Assembly: GCF_018413605.1 (NCBI RefSeq)
Contig: NZ_JAHCDN010000004.1
Location: 1 to 64,000, forward strand
Reading direction: 5' to 3'
Origin: Variovorax sp. PCZ-1
GTDB taxonomy: Bacteria > Pseudomonadota > Gammaproteobacteria > Burkholderiales > Burkholderiaceae_C
DNA: 64,000 bases
The stretch's first letter is position 1. Each line of letters begins with the position of its first letter. The position numbers and the translations under genes are program-made. This document shows positions 49,430-58,163 of this stretch, piece by piece. The notes beneath the pieces were generated by a model. The model did not search any database. It worked only from the letters and a program-made list of their open reading frames with translations, and was not told the DNA's origin.

Positions 49430-50350
49430 TCAACCATTGGGATTAAAGGGTTTTCCTAATGAAGCAGGCATATTCATACGAATCCATACCGGGTTGCGCG
49501 ACATGATCACGAGCACCACAATCGTGGCCAAATAAGGCAGCATGCTCATGAATTGCGAGGGGATTTGCACCCCCTGGCCCTGCAAATGCAGCTGCAGCAT
49601 CGTCACGCCGCCAAAGAGATACGCACCCAGCAAAGCGCGCGCTGGCCGCCAAGTGGCAAACACGGTGAGCGCCAAAGCAATCCAGCCGCGCCCGGCCACC
49701 ATGCCCTCGACCCATAACGGTGCATAAACGACCGACAAATACGCCCCGGCCACACCACATAGCGCTCCGCCCGCCATCACGCCGCCTAAGCGCACCCAGC
49801 GCACGCGATAGCCTAAGGCATGTGCCGATTCAGGCGATTCGCCGATGCTGCGCAGCACCAGGCCAGCGCGAGTGCGAAACAGCCACCAAGCCAGCAGCGC
49901 TGTGAGGGCCATCGTTAAATACACCATGGCATGCTGGCGAAACAGCGCCGTGCCGATGAAGGGAATATCAGAGAGGAACGGCACTTCATGCGTGATACGG
50001 TTTTCCAGCTTTTTGCCCACATAGGCCACGCCCACGAAAGCCGAGAGCCCCGCGCCGAAAAGACTCAAAGCCAAACCGGTTGCATATTGATTCGTGCCCA
50101 GCCAGATCACCAGCCAGCCAAAGACTGCAGCCGCAGCAGCGCCCGCAAGCGCCCCTGCCACGAAAGCCAGCGTGTCGCTGCCGGTATGAAAGCCCACGGC
50201 AAAGCCAGCCACAGCTGCCATCAGCATCAAGCCCTCTGCGCCAAGATTGAGCACCCCTACGCGCTCATTGATCAGCAGCCCCAGCGCAGCCAAGGCCAGC
50301 GGCGTGCCTGCATTGAGCGTGGCGGCTAAGAGGAGAGCGATTTCATTCAT
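49430..50350 (-). CDS. ABC transporter permease, BMP-linked (NupQ/YufQ-like)
   Basis: A 306-residue inner-membrane permease with about 8-9 hydrophobic segments. LALAALGLLINERVGVLNLGAEGLMLMAAV near residue 18 is the conserved block of this family (branched-chain amino-acid permease superfamily). RTRAGLVLRSIGESPESAHALGYRVRWVRL near 170 is the cytoplasmic coupling loop. It pairs with the 361-residue permease upstream. The first codons follow directly after a repeat copy whose tail (CTTAAAAA) abuts the ATG. Confidence 0.92.
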   Translation of the reverse strand: MNEIALLLAATLNAGTPLALAALGLLINERVGVLNLGAEGLMLMAAVAGFAVGFHTGSDTLAFVAGALAGAAAAAVFGWLVIWLGTNQYATGLALSLFGAGLSAFVGVAYVGKKLENRITHEVPFLSDIPFIGTALFRQHAMVYLTMALTALLAWWLFRTRAGLVLRSIGESPESAHALGYRVRWVRLGGVMAGGALCGVAGAYLSVVYAPLWVEGMVAGRGWIALALTVFATWRPARALLGAYLFGGVTMLQLHLQGQGVQIPSQFMSMLPYLATIVVLVIMSRNPVWIRMNMPASLGKPFNPNG

Positions 50351-50414
50351 TTTTTAAGTGTTTAAAGGCTCTAGCAGGCGTAATGACTGCGCGAAGTGCT
50401 ACGAATTCGATAGT
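50351..50414 (-). repeat. Palindromic repeat family copy 16 (at a gene junction)
   Basis: On the minus strand: CACTATCGAATTCGTAGCAC, then TTCGCGCAGTCATTACGCC, then TGCTAGAGCCTTTAAACACT. It covers the last codons and stop of one permease gene and the gap before the next. Confidence 0.8.
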
Positions 50415-51456
50415 GAATCAGCGTATCGCAAGCAAGCAATGCGACCAGCAGCACGCCTTGAAAAACATTCGACAAAGCCGAAGGCAGGCCAATACGCGAT
50501 TGCGCCAGCTCCCCGCCGATCAAAAACATGGAAAGCAGCGCCGCGCCGAAAATACAGCCTACTGGATGCAAGCGCCCGATGAAGGCCACGATGATCGCCG
50601 TGAACCCGTAGCCCACCGACACATGCGGCGTGAGCTGCGCCAGGGGCCCAAGCGCCTCCATGCTGCCGGCAATGCCAGCGAGTGCGCCGGAGGTGAGAAG
50701 CACTGTCCACAAAGCACTGCGGCTGGAAAAGCCAGCGTATCTTGCTGCGGCAGGCGCTAGGCCACCTACCTGCAGTTTGTAGCCTTTGAAGGTGCGGAAT
50801 AAAAACACCGTCATCGCCGCAGCAGCCAGCAGTGCAATCACAAACCCCCAATGCAGCCGCAGACCTTTGAAGATGCGCGGCAGCAGCGTGCCGTCGTCAA
50901 ACGTGACAGTTTGTGGAAAGTTAAACCCCTGCGGATCTTTCCACGGGCCGAACACCAAATAACTGAGCAGCAGATTCGCCACATACACCAGCATCAGGCT
51001 CACGAGGATTTCATTCGCGTTGAACTTATCTCGCAGCAGCGCCACAATACCTGCCCAGAGCGCGCCACCGATCGCACCCGCGAGCATGCCCAGCCACATG
51101 AAGACCCATGGCGAGAAGCTTTGCTTGGCTTCAGTTGCCCACATCGCCAAACCGCCTGCGAAGATCGCGCCCATCAGCAGCTGGCCTTCTGCGCCGATAT
51201 TCCACACATTGCTTCTGTAGCAAAGTGCGAGCCCCAAAGCGCAGAGCACCAGCGGAATGGATTTGAGCGCAATCTCGCTCGCGCCGCGCCAATTCGCCCA
51301 AGGCTCGATCAAGAAGACGGAGAGGCCGCGCACGGGATCTTTTCCGAGCGCCACAAACAGCACGCCAGCCACCAAGATCGTGATGAGCAATGCCAAAGCA
51401 GGTGAAGCATAGACCCATGCTTTGGAGGGCTCAGGGCGTGGCTCAAGCCGCAGCAT
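50371..51456 (-). CDS. ABC transporter permease, BMP-linked (NupP/YufP-like)
   Basis: A 361-residue inner-membrane permease with about 8-10 hydrophobic segments. ALGLALCYRSNVWNIGAEGQLLMGAIFAGGLA near residue 72 is the family core, and GGLAPAAARYAGFSSRSALWTVLLTSGALAGIAGSMEA near 232 the coupling loop and following helix. The last 15 residues (IRSTSRSHYAC) are encoded by repeat copy 16, which supplies the stop codon; the ancestral C-terminus was probably different. The start overlaps the ATPase gene by 14 bases. Confidence 0.92.
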   Translation of the reverse strand: MLRLEPRPEPSKAWVYASPALALLITILVAGVLFVALGKDPVRGLSVFLIEPWANWRGASEIALKSIPLVLCALGLALCYRSNVWNIGAEGQLLMGAIFAGGLAMWATEAKQSFSPWVFMWLGMLAGAIGGALWAGIVALLRDKFNANEILVSLMLVYVANLLLSYLVFGPWKDPQGFNFPQTVTFDDGTLLPRIFKGLRLHWGFVIALLAAAAMTVFLFRTFKGYKLQVGGLAPAAARYAGFSSRSALWTVLLTSGALAGIAGSMEALGPLAQLTPHVSVGYGFTAIIVAFIGRLHPVGCIFGAALLSMFLIGGELAQSRIGLPSALSNVFQGVLLVALLACDTLIHYRIRSTSRSHYAC

Positions 51457-52969
51457 GTTGACCCTCCGCCGAGGTTTCCCACAGCCCGCTCATCCATTGC
51501 CCGATCAGCTCCACACTCGCAACTGAGCGCGCGATGCTCGGCGAGAGTTTTCCTTTAGCAATCACTTGCAAACGATCCGACAATTCCATCAACTCATCCA
51601 ATTCTTCGCTGACCACGAGCACAGCGCATCCCGCATCGCGCAGCGCCAATATTTCGGCATGAATTTGCGCCGCTGCGCCCACATCCACGCCCCAAGTGGG
51701 CTGCGAAACGATGAGCAGCTTGGGCTGCGCTGAAATCTCGCGCCCCATGATGAATTTTTGCAAATTACCGCCAGAGAGGCTGCGCGCTGCAGCATTCGCA
51801 CCGCCCGCTTTCACGCCGAAACGGCTGATGATGGCCTGCGCTTGGGCTTTCAATTGGGAAGGTGTGATCCAGCCAGATGCGGAGACTGCCTCTTGCCGCG
51901 TGAGCAACAAATTCTGCGCCAAGCTCATCACCGGCACAGCGCCGCGCCCCAGCCGCTCCTCAGGCACGAAATGCATGCCAAGCTCACGGCGCTCACCGGC
52001 CGGCAAACTGCCTACAGCTTGACCAGCAATGGTTATTGAGCCATGCGATGCGCGCGCATCTTCACCGCTGATCGCCGCCATCAATTCTTTTTGCCCATTA
52101 CCTGAGACGCCCGCAATACCCAACACCTCGCCAGCATGCACGGTGAGCGAGATACCATCCAGATCGACGGCAAACGCATCCGATTTAGCAAGCGACAAAG
52201 CCTTCACTTGCAATACAGCTGCCCCGGCTGTTGATTCACGGTGCGCCAGCTGCGCAGGCTCAGAGCCGATCATCATGCGGGAGAGGCTGGCATTGGTCTC
52301 TTGCGCGGGCGTGCAAGTCGCCACCACCTTGCCACCACGCATCACGGTGCAGGTATCACACAGCGCGCGAATCTCATGCAGCTTGTGGGAGATATAGAGG
52401 ATGCTGCAGCCTTGGGTTTTGAGCAAACGCAAAGTCTCAAACAGTTTTTCTACAGCTTGTGGCGTGAGCACGGAAGTAGGCTCATCCAAAATCAAAAGCT
52501 TCGGATTTGTGAGCAAAGCGCGGATGATTTCTACGCGCTGGCGCTCGCCCACGCTCAAAGTGTGCACGGGGCGCAGCGGATCAATCGGCAAGCCATATTC
52601 ACTGGCCTTCGCAGTAATCGCTTGAGTCACTTGCGCGAGCGACTGCGAGCGATCCAAGCCCAGCAACACGTTCTCGGCCACTGTGAGCGTTTCAAACAAA
52701 CTGAAATGCTGAAACACCATCGCGATGCCTAAAGCGCGTGCTTCTTGCGGATTGCGAATAGTCACCTCGCGCCCATCAAACATCATCTGCCCGCGATCAG
52801 CCGCCACCGCGCCATAAATGATCTTCATCAGCGTGGATTTGCCCGCGCCGTTTTCGCCAAGCACCGCATGGATCTCACCGGGCTGAACGCTCAGGCTCAC
52901 CGAATCATTGGCCACCACGGCCGGGTAAGCTTTGGTGATGCCTTCAAGCTGAAGCCGAGCTTGGGTCAT
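51443..52969 (-). CDS. ABC transporter ATP-binding protein with two ATPase domains (NupO/YufO-like)
   Basis: A 508-residue ATPase of the BMP-linked importer. Domain 1: Walker A GENGAGKSTLMKI near 37, signature LSVGERQRVEI near 140, Walker B LLILDEPTSVLTP. Domain 2: a degenerate Walker A GVSGNGQKELM near 288, signature LSGGNLQKFIMGREI near 395, and LLIVSQPTWGVDVGA in place of a normal Walker B. This asymmetry is normal for sugar/nucleoside importers of this class. The start overlaps the LysR stop by 4 bases and the stop overlaps the permease start, so the whole set LysR-ATPase-permease-permease-BMP forms one unit. Confidence 0.94.
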   Translation of the reverse strand: MTQARLQLEGITKAYPAVVANDSVSLSVQPGEIHAVLGENGAGKSTLMKIIYGAVAADRGQMMFDGREVTIRNPQEARALGIAMVFQHFSLFETLTVAENVLLGLDRSQSLAQVTQAITAKASEYGLPIDPLRPVHTLSVGERQRVEIIRALLTNPKLLILDEPTSVLTPQAVEKLFETLRLLKTQGCSILYISHKLHEIRALCDTCTVMRGGKVVATCTPAQETNASLSRMMIGSEPAQLAHRESTAGAAVLQVKALSLAKSDAFAVDLDGISLTVHAGEVLGIAGVSGNGQKELMAAISGEDARASHGSITIAGQAVGSLPAGERRELGMHFVPEERLGRGAVPVMSLAQNLLLTRQEAVSASGWITPSQLKAQAQAIISRFGVKAGGANAAARSLSGGNLQKFIMGREISAQPKLLIVSQPTWGVDVGAAAQIHAEILALRDAGCAVLVVSEELDELMELSDRLQVIAKGKLSPSIARSVASVELIGQWMSGLWETSAEGQHAAA

Positions 52970-53913
52970 GCACTCACCTTCAAACTAGCCGCCACGGCCT
53001 TCACCTGCTCACGCAGCCAGCGCGCCTGCGCGGAAGCATGCGAGCGTTCGTGCCAAAGCTGGTAATACATAAGTGGAGGAAATTGAATCGGGCAAGGCAG
53101 GATTTTTACCGGAAGGCTGCCCAGAGAGCCACTCACGTAGCGCTCGCAGTATTGGCGGCCGGTGGTAAGCACAAGCAAACTCGATGCCACCATGCTGGGG
53201 ATCAATCCGAAATGCGGGCAGCGAGCCGTGATGTTTCTCGCCAAACCTAGGCCAGAGAGATGATCGTCAATCACGCCCTTGGCGCCGGGGTGCGTGGGCG
53301 TGGGCGCGATGTGCTCGGCGGCCAGCCAAGCCTCCTGCGTCCATTTGCGGCGCAGCGCGGGATGCATGTCGCTCACAAGACAAACCACTTCATCGGAAAA
53401 CAATTTGCCCATGTGCAAATCATCCGGCGGCTGCGGCCAATTGCCGATCACGATATCGCACTCGCCTTGCGCCAAACGCTGGCGATAGTCTTGTGCGCCC
53501 GTGAGCGGCTGAATATCAATTTTAGAAAGCGGTGCTTGGGCTTTGATGCGGCTCACAAGCTGGGGCAAGAACAGCGGATCGAGATAGTCACTCGCGGCAA
53601 TCCGAAAGCTGGCCTCCGCCGTCTTCGCGTCAAAGCCGCGCGCATCACTGAACATCACCTCCGCAGCACGGATGATGTGCGCTGAGGGCTCAATCATGCG
53701 CAGGCCAGCATCGGTGGGTACCATGCCTGCGCCCGAGCGCACCAACAAAGGGTCGCCAGAGAGCTCGCGCAAGCGCTTCAAAGCCGCGCTCACCGCAGGC
53801 TGATACATGCCCAAGCGGGTGGCGGCGCGCGAGACGGAGCGTTCAGTGAGCACGGTATGCAAGACCTTGATGAGATGAAGGTCGATCTTGTCTAACAAGG
53901 CGCTGTTTTGCAT
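52966..53913 (-). CDS. LysR-family regulator of the purine module
   Basis: A 315-residue transcription factor. The N-terminal helix-turn-helix is HLIKVLHTVLTERSVSRAATRLGMYQPAVSAALKRLREL at residues 13-51. LYQPAVS-like MYQPAVSAAL is the recognition helix. An effector domain with two lobes follows. It is divergent from xdhA with only 40 bases between starts, where its operator must lie, and coupled by a 4-base overlap to the importer ATPase gene. It probably controls both xanthine oxidation and purine uptake. The inducer is unknown; xanthine or urate is plausible. Confidence 0.9.
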   Translation of the reverse strand: MQNSALLDKIDLHLIKVLHTVLTERSVSRAATRLGMYQPAVSAALKRLRELSGDPLLVRSGAGMVPTDAGLRMIEPSAHIIRAAEVMFSDARGFDAKTAEASFRIAASDYLDPLFLPQLVSRIKAQAPLSKIDIQPLTGAQDYRQRLAQGECDIVIGNWPQPPDDLHMGKLFSDEVVCLVSDMHPALRRKWTQEAWLAAEHIAPTPTHPGAKGVIDDHLSGLGLARNITARCPHFGLIPSMVASSLLVLTTGRQYCERYVSGSLGSLPVKILPCPIQFPPLMYYQLWHERSHASAQARWLREQVKAVAASLKVSA

Positions 53914-53953
53914 ACTGTCAGAGTGCTTGTGGCTATACGCAGAAAGGTATGTG

Positions 53954-55444
53954 ATGGAAACAGTTTCAAGCTACCCTCTAGAAATGCAAGTTAAACCTCT
54001 TAGATTCCTGCACCGGGGGCAACTCCGTGAGATACAGAATGTACCACCCACGCGCACGCTCTTACAGCTGATTCGGGAAGACCTGCATCTGTGCGGCACG
54101 AAAGAGGGCTGCAACGAGGGCGATTGCGGCGCCTGCGTTGTCGCGTTGCGTGAGCCGGGCGCTTCTGAATTCAAAGCGGTAAACAGTTGCATTCGCTTTG
54201 CGCATTCCATCGAAGGGCTGGAGCTGACAACGGTGGAAGACTTGTCTTGCGCGCGTCAATTGCATCCCGCTCAAGAAGCTCTTATGCAATGCCACGGCTC
54301 GCAATGCGGTTTTTGCACACCGGGCTTTGTGATGAGCATGTTTGCACTGCATGAGAACTCTCTTGTGAGTCAGCAGCCCGTAGATCGCAGCGCGGCGCAG
54401 GTGGCTTTGTCTGGAAACCTCTGCCGCTGCACAGGCTATCGGCCCATTCTTGATGCAGCCGTGAAGATGCAAACACTATCAAAAGGTGAGCACTCTGCGC
54501 AGGATACATACCGGCTAGATGCCAAAAACGCTTATAAAAACGCATCGCAAACAGCCTCTGGCAGCTATTTGCTGCCCACAACGCTTGCACAGCTGCTGGC
54601 GTTGCGCAGCGCCCACCCAGAGGCGCAGATCGTGGCGGGCTGCACCGATGTGGGCTTGTGGGTCAATAAAGGCCATCAACAATTTGCACAAATACTCGAC
54701 GTGACCCGCGTGGCCGAGCTGCGCCGCGTGGAGCGCTATCCGCATCACATCGCGATAGGTGCTGCCGTCTCGCTGCATGTTGCCTATGCCGCACTCGTGC
54801 AAGACCGCCCGCAGCTCAAAACCTTTGCCGAACGCTTCGCAGGATTGCCTGTGCGCAACAGCGGCACACTCGGCGGCAATGTGGCCAACGGCTCGCCGAT
54901 TGGCGATTCCATGCCTTTGCTGATTGCTTTGAAGGCGAATGTGGTTCTCATGAGCGTGCGTGGCCATCGTGAAATGCCGCTTGAAACGCTCTACACCGGC
55001 TATCGCAAAAACGTGATGAGACCAGACGAAGTGCTCGCTTGGATCAAAGTGCCGCTCCCCACGGCATCCGAATTCAGCCGTGTTTACAAAATCTCTAAGC
55101 GTTATGACGATGACATCTCTGCGGTGTGTTTAGCCATATCGGTACAACGCAATGGCGATGGACTTCGCGCCATGAGCATCGGTGTAGGCGGTGTGGCCGC
55201 CACACCTGTGCGCGCTATCAAAACAGAAGCACTCTGCGCAGATTCTATGCCGGCGAACGGCTTATTTGATGCTATAAAAACCAGCCTGCAAGCTGAGTTT
55301 CAACCCATCTCCGACATGCGAGCTTCCGGCGCCTACCGACGCGAACTGCTCGGCGCTTTGGTGGATCGTTTCGCCAGTGATTGGCGCGGCGAGAAACTCG
55401 TGAGTCTTGAATCTTGGGATGCTCTTCAAGAGGTTCTGGTATGA
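53954..55444 (+). CDS. xdhA: Xanthine dehydrogenase small subunit (2Fe-2S and FAD), with two repeat insertions
   Basis: Electron-transfer subunit of xanthine dehydrogenase, 496 residues. The plant-type [2Fe-2S] centre is CGTKEGCNEGDCGAC near residue 48 with a later Cys; the second centre has CGFCTPGFVMSM near 115 and LCRCTGYRPI near 155. The FAD domain starts near 200 (TLAQLLALRSAHPEAQIVAGCTDVGLWV in segments) with LGGNVANGSPIGDSMP near 317. Repeat copy 17 fills the linker between the Fe-S and FAD domains (residues 176-196), and copy 18 lies near 420-442. AAAGG precedes the ATG at 53954. The stop overlaps the xdhB start (ATGA). Confidence 0.94.
   Translation: METVSSYPLEMQVKPLRFLHRGQLREIQNVPPTRTLLQLIREDLHLCGTKEGCNEGDCGACVVALREPGASEFKAVNSCIRFAHSIEGLELTTVEDLSCARQLHPAQEALMQCHGSQCGFCTPGFVMSMFALHENSLVSQQPVDRSAAQVALSGNLCRCTGYRPILDAAVKMQTLSKGEHSAQDTYRLDAKNAYKNASQTASGSYLLPTTLAQLLALRSAHPEAQIVAGCTDVGLWVNKGHQQFAQILDVTRVAELRRVERYPHHIAIGAAVSLHVAYAALVQDRPQLKTFAERFAGLPVRNSGTLGGNVANGSPIGDSMPLLIALKANVVLMSVRGHREMPLETLYTGYRKNVMRPDEVLAWIKVPLPTASEFSRVYKISKRYDDDISAVCLAISVQRNGDGLRAMSIGVGGVAATPVRAIKTEALCADSMPANGLFDAIKTSLQAEFQPISDMRASGAYRRELLGALVDRFASDWRGEKLVSLESWDALQEVLV
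54476..54541 (+). repeat. Palindromic repeat family copy 17 (inside xdhA)
   Basis: GAGCACTCTGCGCAGGATAC, then ATACCGGCTAGATGCC and an AAAACGCTT tail. Read as EHSAQDTYRLDAKNAYKN, a different frame from copy 18. Confidence 0.8.
55213..55280 (+). repeat. Palindromic repeat family copy 18 (inside xdhA)
   Basis: GCTATCAAAACAGAAGCACT, then CTGCGCAGATTCTATGCCGG, then CGAACGGCTTATTTGATGC. Read as EALCADSMPANGLFDA. Confidence 0.85.
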
Positions 55445-57831
55445 GCGCGGGACTCCATGTTGCCCACGAGTCAGCCAAAGCTCAAGTGCAAGGCGCCGTC
55501 CGTTATGTAGACGATATCCCCGAACTGCAAGGCACACTGCATGCCGCGCCCGTGATGTCTCGCGTTGCGCATGGCCGCGTGCGAGGGCTGGATTTCAGCG
55601 CGGCTTTGGCATTGCCTGGCGTGCGCGGCATCGTCACCGCGCAAGATATTCCAGGCGATCCGATCCTCGGCGCGTTCGCACATGACGAACCCATTTTCGC
55701 CAGCGAACTGGTGCAGCACGTGGGCAACGTGATGGCGCTCATCGTAGCCGCTGACGTGATGACGGCTCGTCGAGCCGCCCGCTTAGTCAAAGCGGATATT
55801 GAAGAGTTGCCCGCCATCCTCAGCACGCAAGAAGCCCTAGAGAAAAACCATTTCGTCCTCCCGCCCGTACATGTGCGTCGAGGAGATGCAGATACAGCGT
55901 TACAAGCCGCGCCGCATCGCCTAAACGGAAGTTTCTCAGTCGGCGGCCAAGAGCATTTCTACCTCGAAGGCCAAGTGGCCTACGCGCAGCCACAAGAGAT
56001 GGGGCAATGGCTCATCCACAGCAGCACTCAGCACCCCGGCGAAGTGCAGCATTGGGTGGCACATGCTTTGAAGCTCAACCTGAATGATGTGCGCGTAGAA
56101 ACACGCCGCATGGGCGGCGGCTTCGGCGGCAAAGAAACCCAAGCCGGCCATCTCGCTGTTTGGTCTGCACTGGCCGCTCTTAAATTCGGAGCACCTGTCA
56201 AACTGCGTTTAGACCGTGATGATGATTTCATGATCACCGGCAAACGCCACCCCTTTGATTACGACTACGAAGTCGGCTTTGACGAGACAGGTTTACTCAG
56301 CGGCCTCAAAGTCAGCATGCGCGTCAACTGCGGCTTCAGCGCCGATCTCTCCGGCCCCGTCGCAGACCGCGCCATCTTCCACCTAGACAACGCCTACTTC
56401 CTACAAGACGTATCAATTAGCTCCTACCGCTGCAAAACCCACACGCAGTCTCACACAGCCTTCCGAGGCTTCGGTGGCCCCCAAGGCATGATGGTCATAG
56501 AAACCATCATGGGCGACATAGCAAGGCATTTGAAGCGCGATCCACTGGCAGTACGAATGCGCAATCTCTACGATGGAGCTTCAGAATTAATTGGGGTCAG
56601 ATCTGAATTAATTTCTCCCACATCTTCGAACACCACAAAACTCAACGAAATTAATTCGGCTCTGACCCCAATTAATTCTCCGAACCGCGCCAACAAAGCA
56701 AAGAGAAACACCACCCACTACGGCATGCCCGTAGAAGACAACATCCTCCACGCCTTACTATCAAAACTAGAGCATTCCGCGCAATACATACGCCGGCGAG
56801 ATGCCATAAACACTTGGAATTCAGCGCAAACCCACTTCAAACGCGGCATCAGTATCACCCCCGTCAAATTCGGCATCAGCTTCACCGCCACCCTCTTCAA
56901 CCAAGCCGGCGCACTCGTGCATGTGTATACCGATGGAAGCGTGCAGATCAACCACGGCGGCACAGAAATGGGCCAAGGCTTGCACACCAAGATCGCGCAA
57001 ATCGTGGCGCATGAGCTCGGCATTCCCTACGAGCTCATTCGCGCTACAGCCAGCGACACCAGCAAAATTCCCAACGCTAGCGCTACAGCCGCGAGCGCTG
57101 GTACAGATCTCAATGGCCGCGCCGCGCAATTCGCAGCGAGAAGCGTGCGCGACAAACTCGCAGCCTTTGTGAGTGGCTTAGATGGTTGCGGCGCTGGCGC
57201 AGTCAGCTTCAAAGATGGCCAAGTCATCTCGCCTAGCCAATCGCGCCCATGGCAAGAAGTCGTAGGCTTGGCATACGCCAACCGCATCCAACTCTGGAGC
57301 GACGGCTTCTACGCCACGCCCAAAATCCATTACGACAAAAAGACCCTCTCAGGCCGCCCCTTCTACTATTTCGCCTATGGCGCCGCCTGCACCGAAGTCA
57401 TCATCGACACGCGCGCCGGCGAGAGCCGCATCCTCAAAGTAGACATCCTGCACGACGTAGGCCGCAGCATCAACCCCACGATTGATATCGGCCAAATCGA
57501 AGGCGCATTCGTCCAAGGCATGGGCTGGCTCACCACCGAGCAGCTCGTGTGGAACGACAAAGGCCACCTCTCCACCCACGCACCCAGCACCTACAAAATC
57601 CCCGCCACAGGCTGCATTCCCGAGCATTTCAAAGTCGATCTCTGGCCAGAAGCAAACCGCGAAGACAACATCTTCGGCAGCAAAGCCGTAGGCGAGCCGC
57701 CTTTCATGTTGGCGATCAGTGTGTGGGAGGCTTATCGGGATGCTATTTCCTCAGCGGGTGGGGATACTTCTCGCTTGAATGCACCTTGTACTGCTGAGAA
57801 TGTTTTGCGGTGTTTGAGCTCTTTTGAATAG
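55441..57831 (+). CDS. xdhB: Xanthine dehydrogenase large, molybdopterin-binding subunit, with two insertions
   Basis: Molybdenum hydroxylase subunit oxidising hypoxanthine and xanthine to urate, 796 residues. GAVRYVDDIPELQGTLHAAPV near residue 18, FYLEGQVAYAQP near 175, VETRRMGGGFGGKETQ near 218, THTQSHTAFRGFGGPQGM near 335, TDGSVQINHGGTEMGQGLHTK near 500 and GEPPFMLAISVWEA near 750 are the expected cofactor and substrate motifs. Two segments do not belong to the family: residues about 381-413 (a REP-like GGGGTCAG hairpin) and 440-460 (repeat copy 19). Both keep the frame open, but whether folding survives is unknown. No xdhC follows. Confidence 0.93.
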   Translation: MSAGLHVAHESAKAQVQGAVRYVDDIPELQGTLHAAPVMSRVAHGRVRGLDFSAALALPGVRGIVTAQDIPGDPILGAFAHDEPIFASELVQHVGNVMALIVAADVMTARRAARLVKADIEELPAILSTQEALEKNHFVLPPVHVRRGDADTALQAAPHRLNGSFSVGGQEHFYLEGQVAYAQPQEMGQWLIHSSTQHPGEVQHWVAHALKLNLNDVRVETRRMGGGFGGKETQAGHLAVWSALAALKFGAPVKLRLDRDDDFMITGKRHPFDYDYEVGFDETGLLSGLKVSMRVNCGFSADLSGPVADRAIFHLDNAYFLQDVSISSYRCKTHTQSHTAFRGFGGPQGMMVIETIMGDIARHLKRDPLAVRMRNLYDGASELIGVRSELISPTSSNTTKLNEINSALTPINSPNRANKAKRNTTHYGMPVEDNILHALLSKLEHSAQYIRRRDAINTWNSAQTHFKRGISITPVKFGISFTATLFNQAGALVHVYTDGSVQINHGGTEMGQGLHTKIAQIVAHELGIPYELIRATASDTSKIPNASATAASAGTDLNGRAAQFAARSVRDKLAAFVSGLDGCGAGAVSFKDGQVISPSQSRPWQEVVGLAYANRIQLWSDGFYATPKIHYDKKTLSGRPFYYFAYGAACTEVIIDTRAGESRILKVDILHDVGRSINPTIDIGQIEGAFVQGMGWLTTEQLVWNDKGHLSTHAPSTYKIPATGCIPEHFKVDLWPEANREDNIFGSKAVGEPPFMLAISVWEAYRDAISSAGGDTSRLNAPCTAENVLRCLSSFE
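56583..56679. repeat. REP-like GGGGTCAG inverted repeat inserted in xdhB
   Basis: Two 33-base arms (56583-56615 and 56647-56679), inverted copies with 2 mismatches, flank a 31-base loop. The arms start AGAATTAATTGGGGTCAG. The type resembles REP sequences mobilised by TnpA-REP (RAYT) transposases. No such transposase gene is in the window. Confidence 0.85.
56755..56819 (+). repeat. Palindromic repeat family copy 19 (inside xdhB)
   Basis: TTACTATCAAAACTAGAGCA, then TTCCGCGCAATACATACGCC, then GGCGAGATGCCATAAACACT. Read as EHSAQYIRRRDAINTW. Confidence 0.8.
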
Positions 57832-57854
57832 CGCTCTTGGGCATTAGCCTGCCG

Positions 57855-58105
57855 ACTGCGCTTGGGCTATCCCCCTCCACGAATGTCCTCCGCCGGCTGC
57901 GCCGCCTCCCCCTTTATTTCGTTGCGGGAGATAACCCAATCACAATCAGCTCAAACGGGCCAATGCGCGAAGATTTTTCCGAGTGCCAAAAGGCCACGCT
58001 TGGGCGCTGTGATTAGGGTACCTCACGCAGCAAAATAAAGGAGGAGGCACGCGCGCAGCGCCAGCCGGGGGACATTTGCGGAGTGGGATGCCCTAAGCGC
58101 AGCGC
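57855..58105. repeat. Long imperfect inverted repeat after xdhB
   Basis: This 331-base gap (57832-58163) has no gene. Arm 1 (about 57855-57950) starts ACTGCGCTTGGGCTATCCC and includes CCTTTATTTCGTTGCG. Arm 2 (about 58010-58105) is its diverged reverse complement, with CGCAGCAAAATAAAGGAGG and GGGATGCCCTAAGCGCAGC. About 60 bases separate them. It could be a terminator region, a remnant of a mobile element, or a dispersed family; similar GC-rich units are common in Comamonadaceae genomes, from memory. Confidence 0.7.
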
Positions 58106-58163
58106 CCAAGGCGCAGCCGCTCGATCCAAAGCGAAATCTCCCGTGCGCTGGCAAAATATCAAC

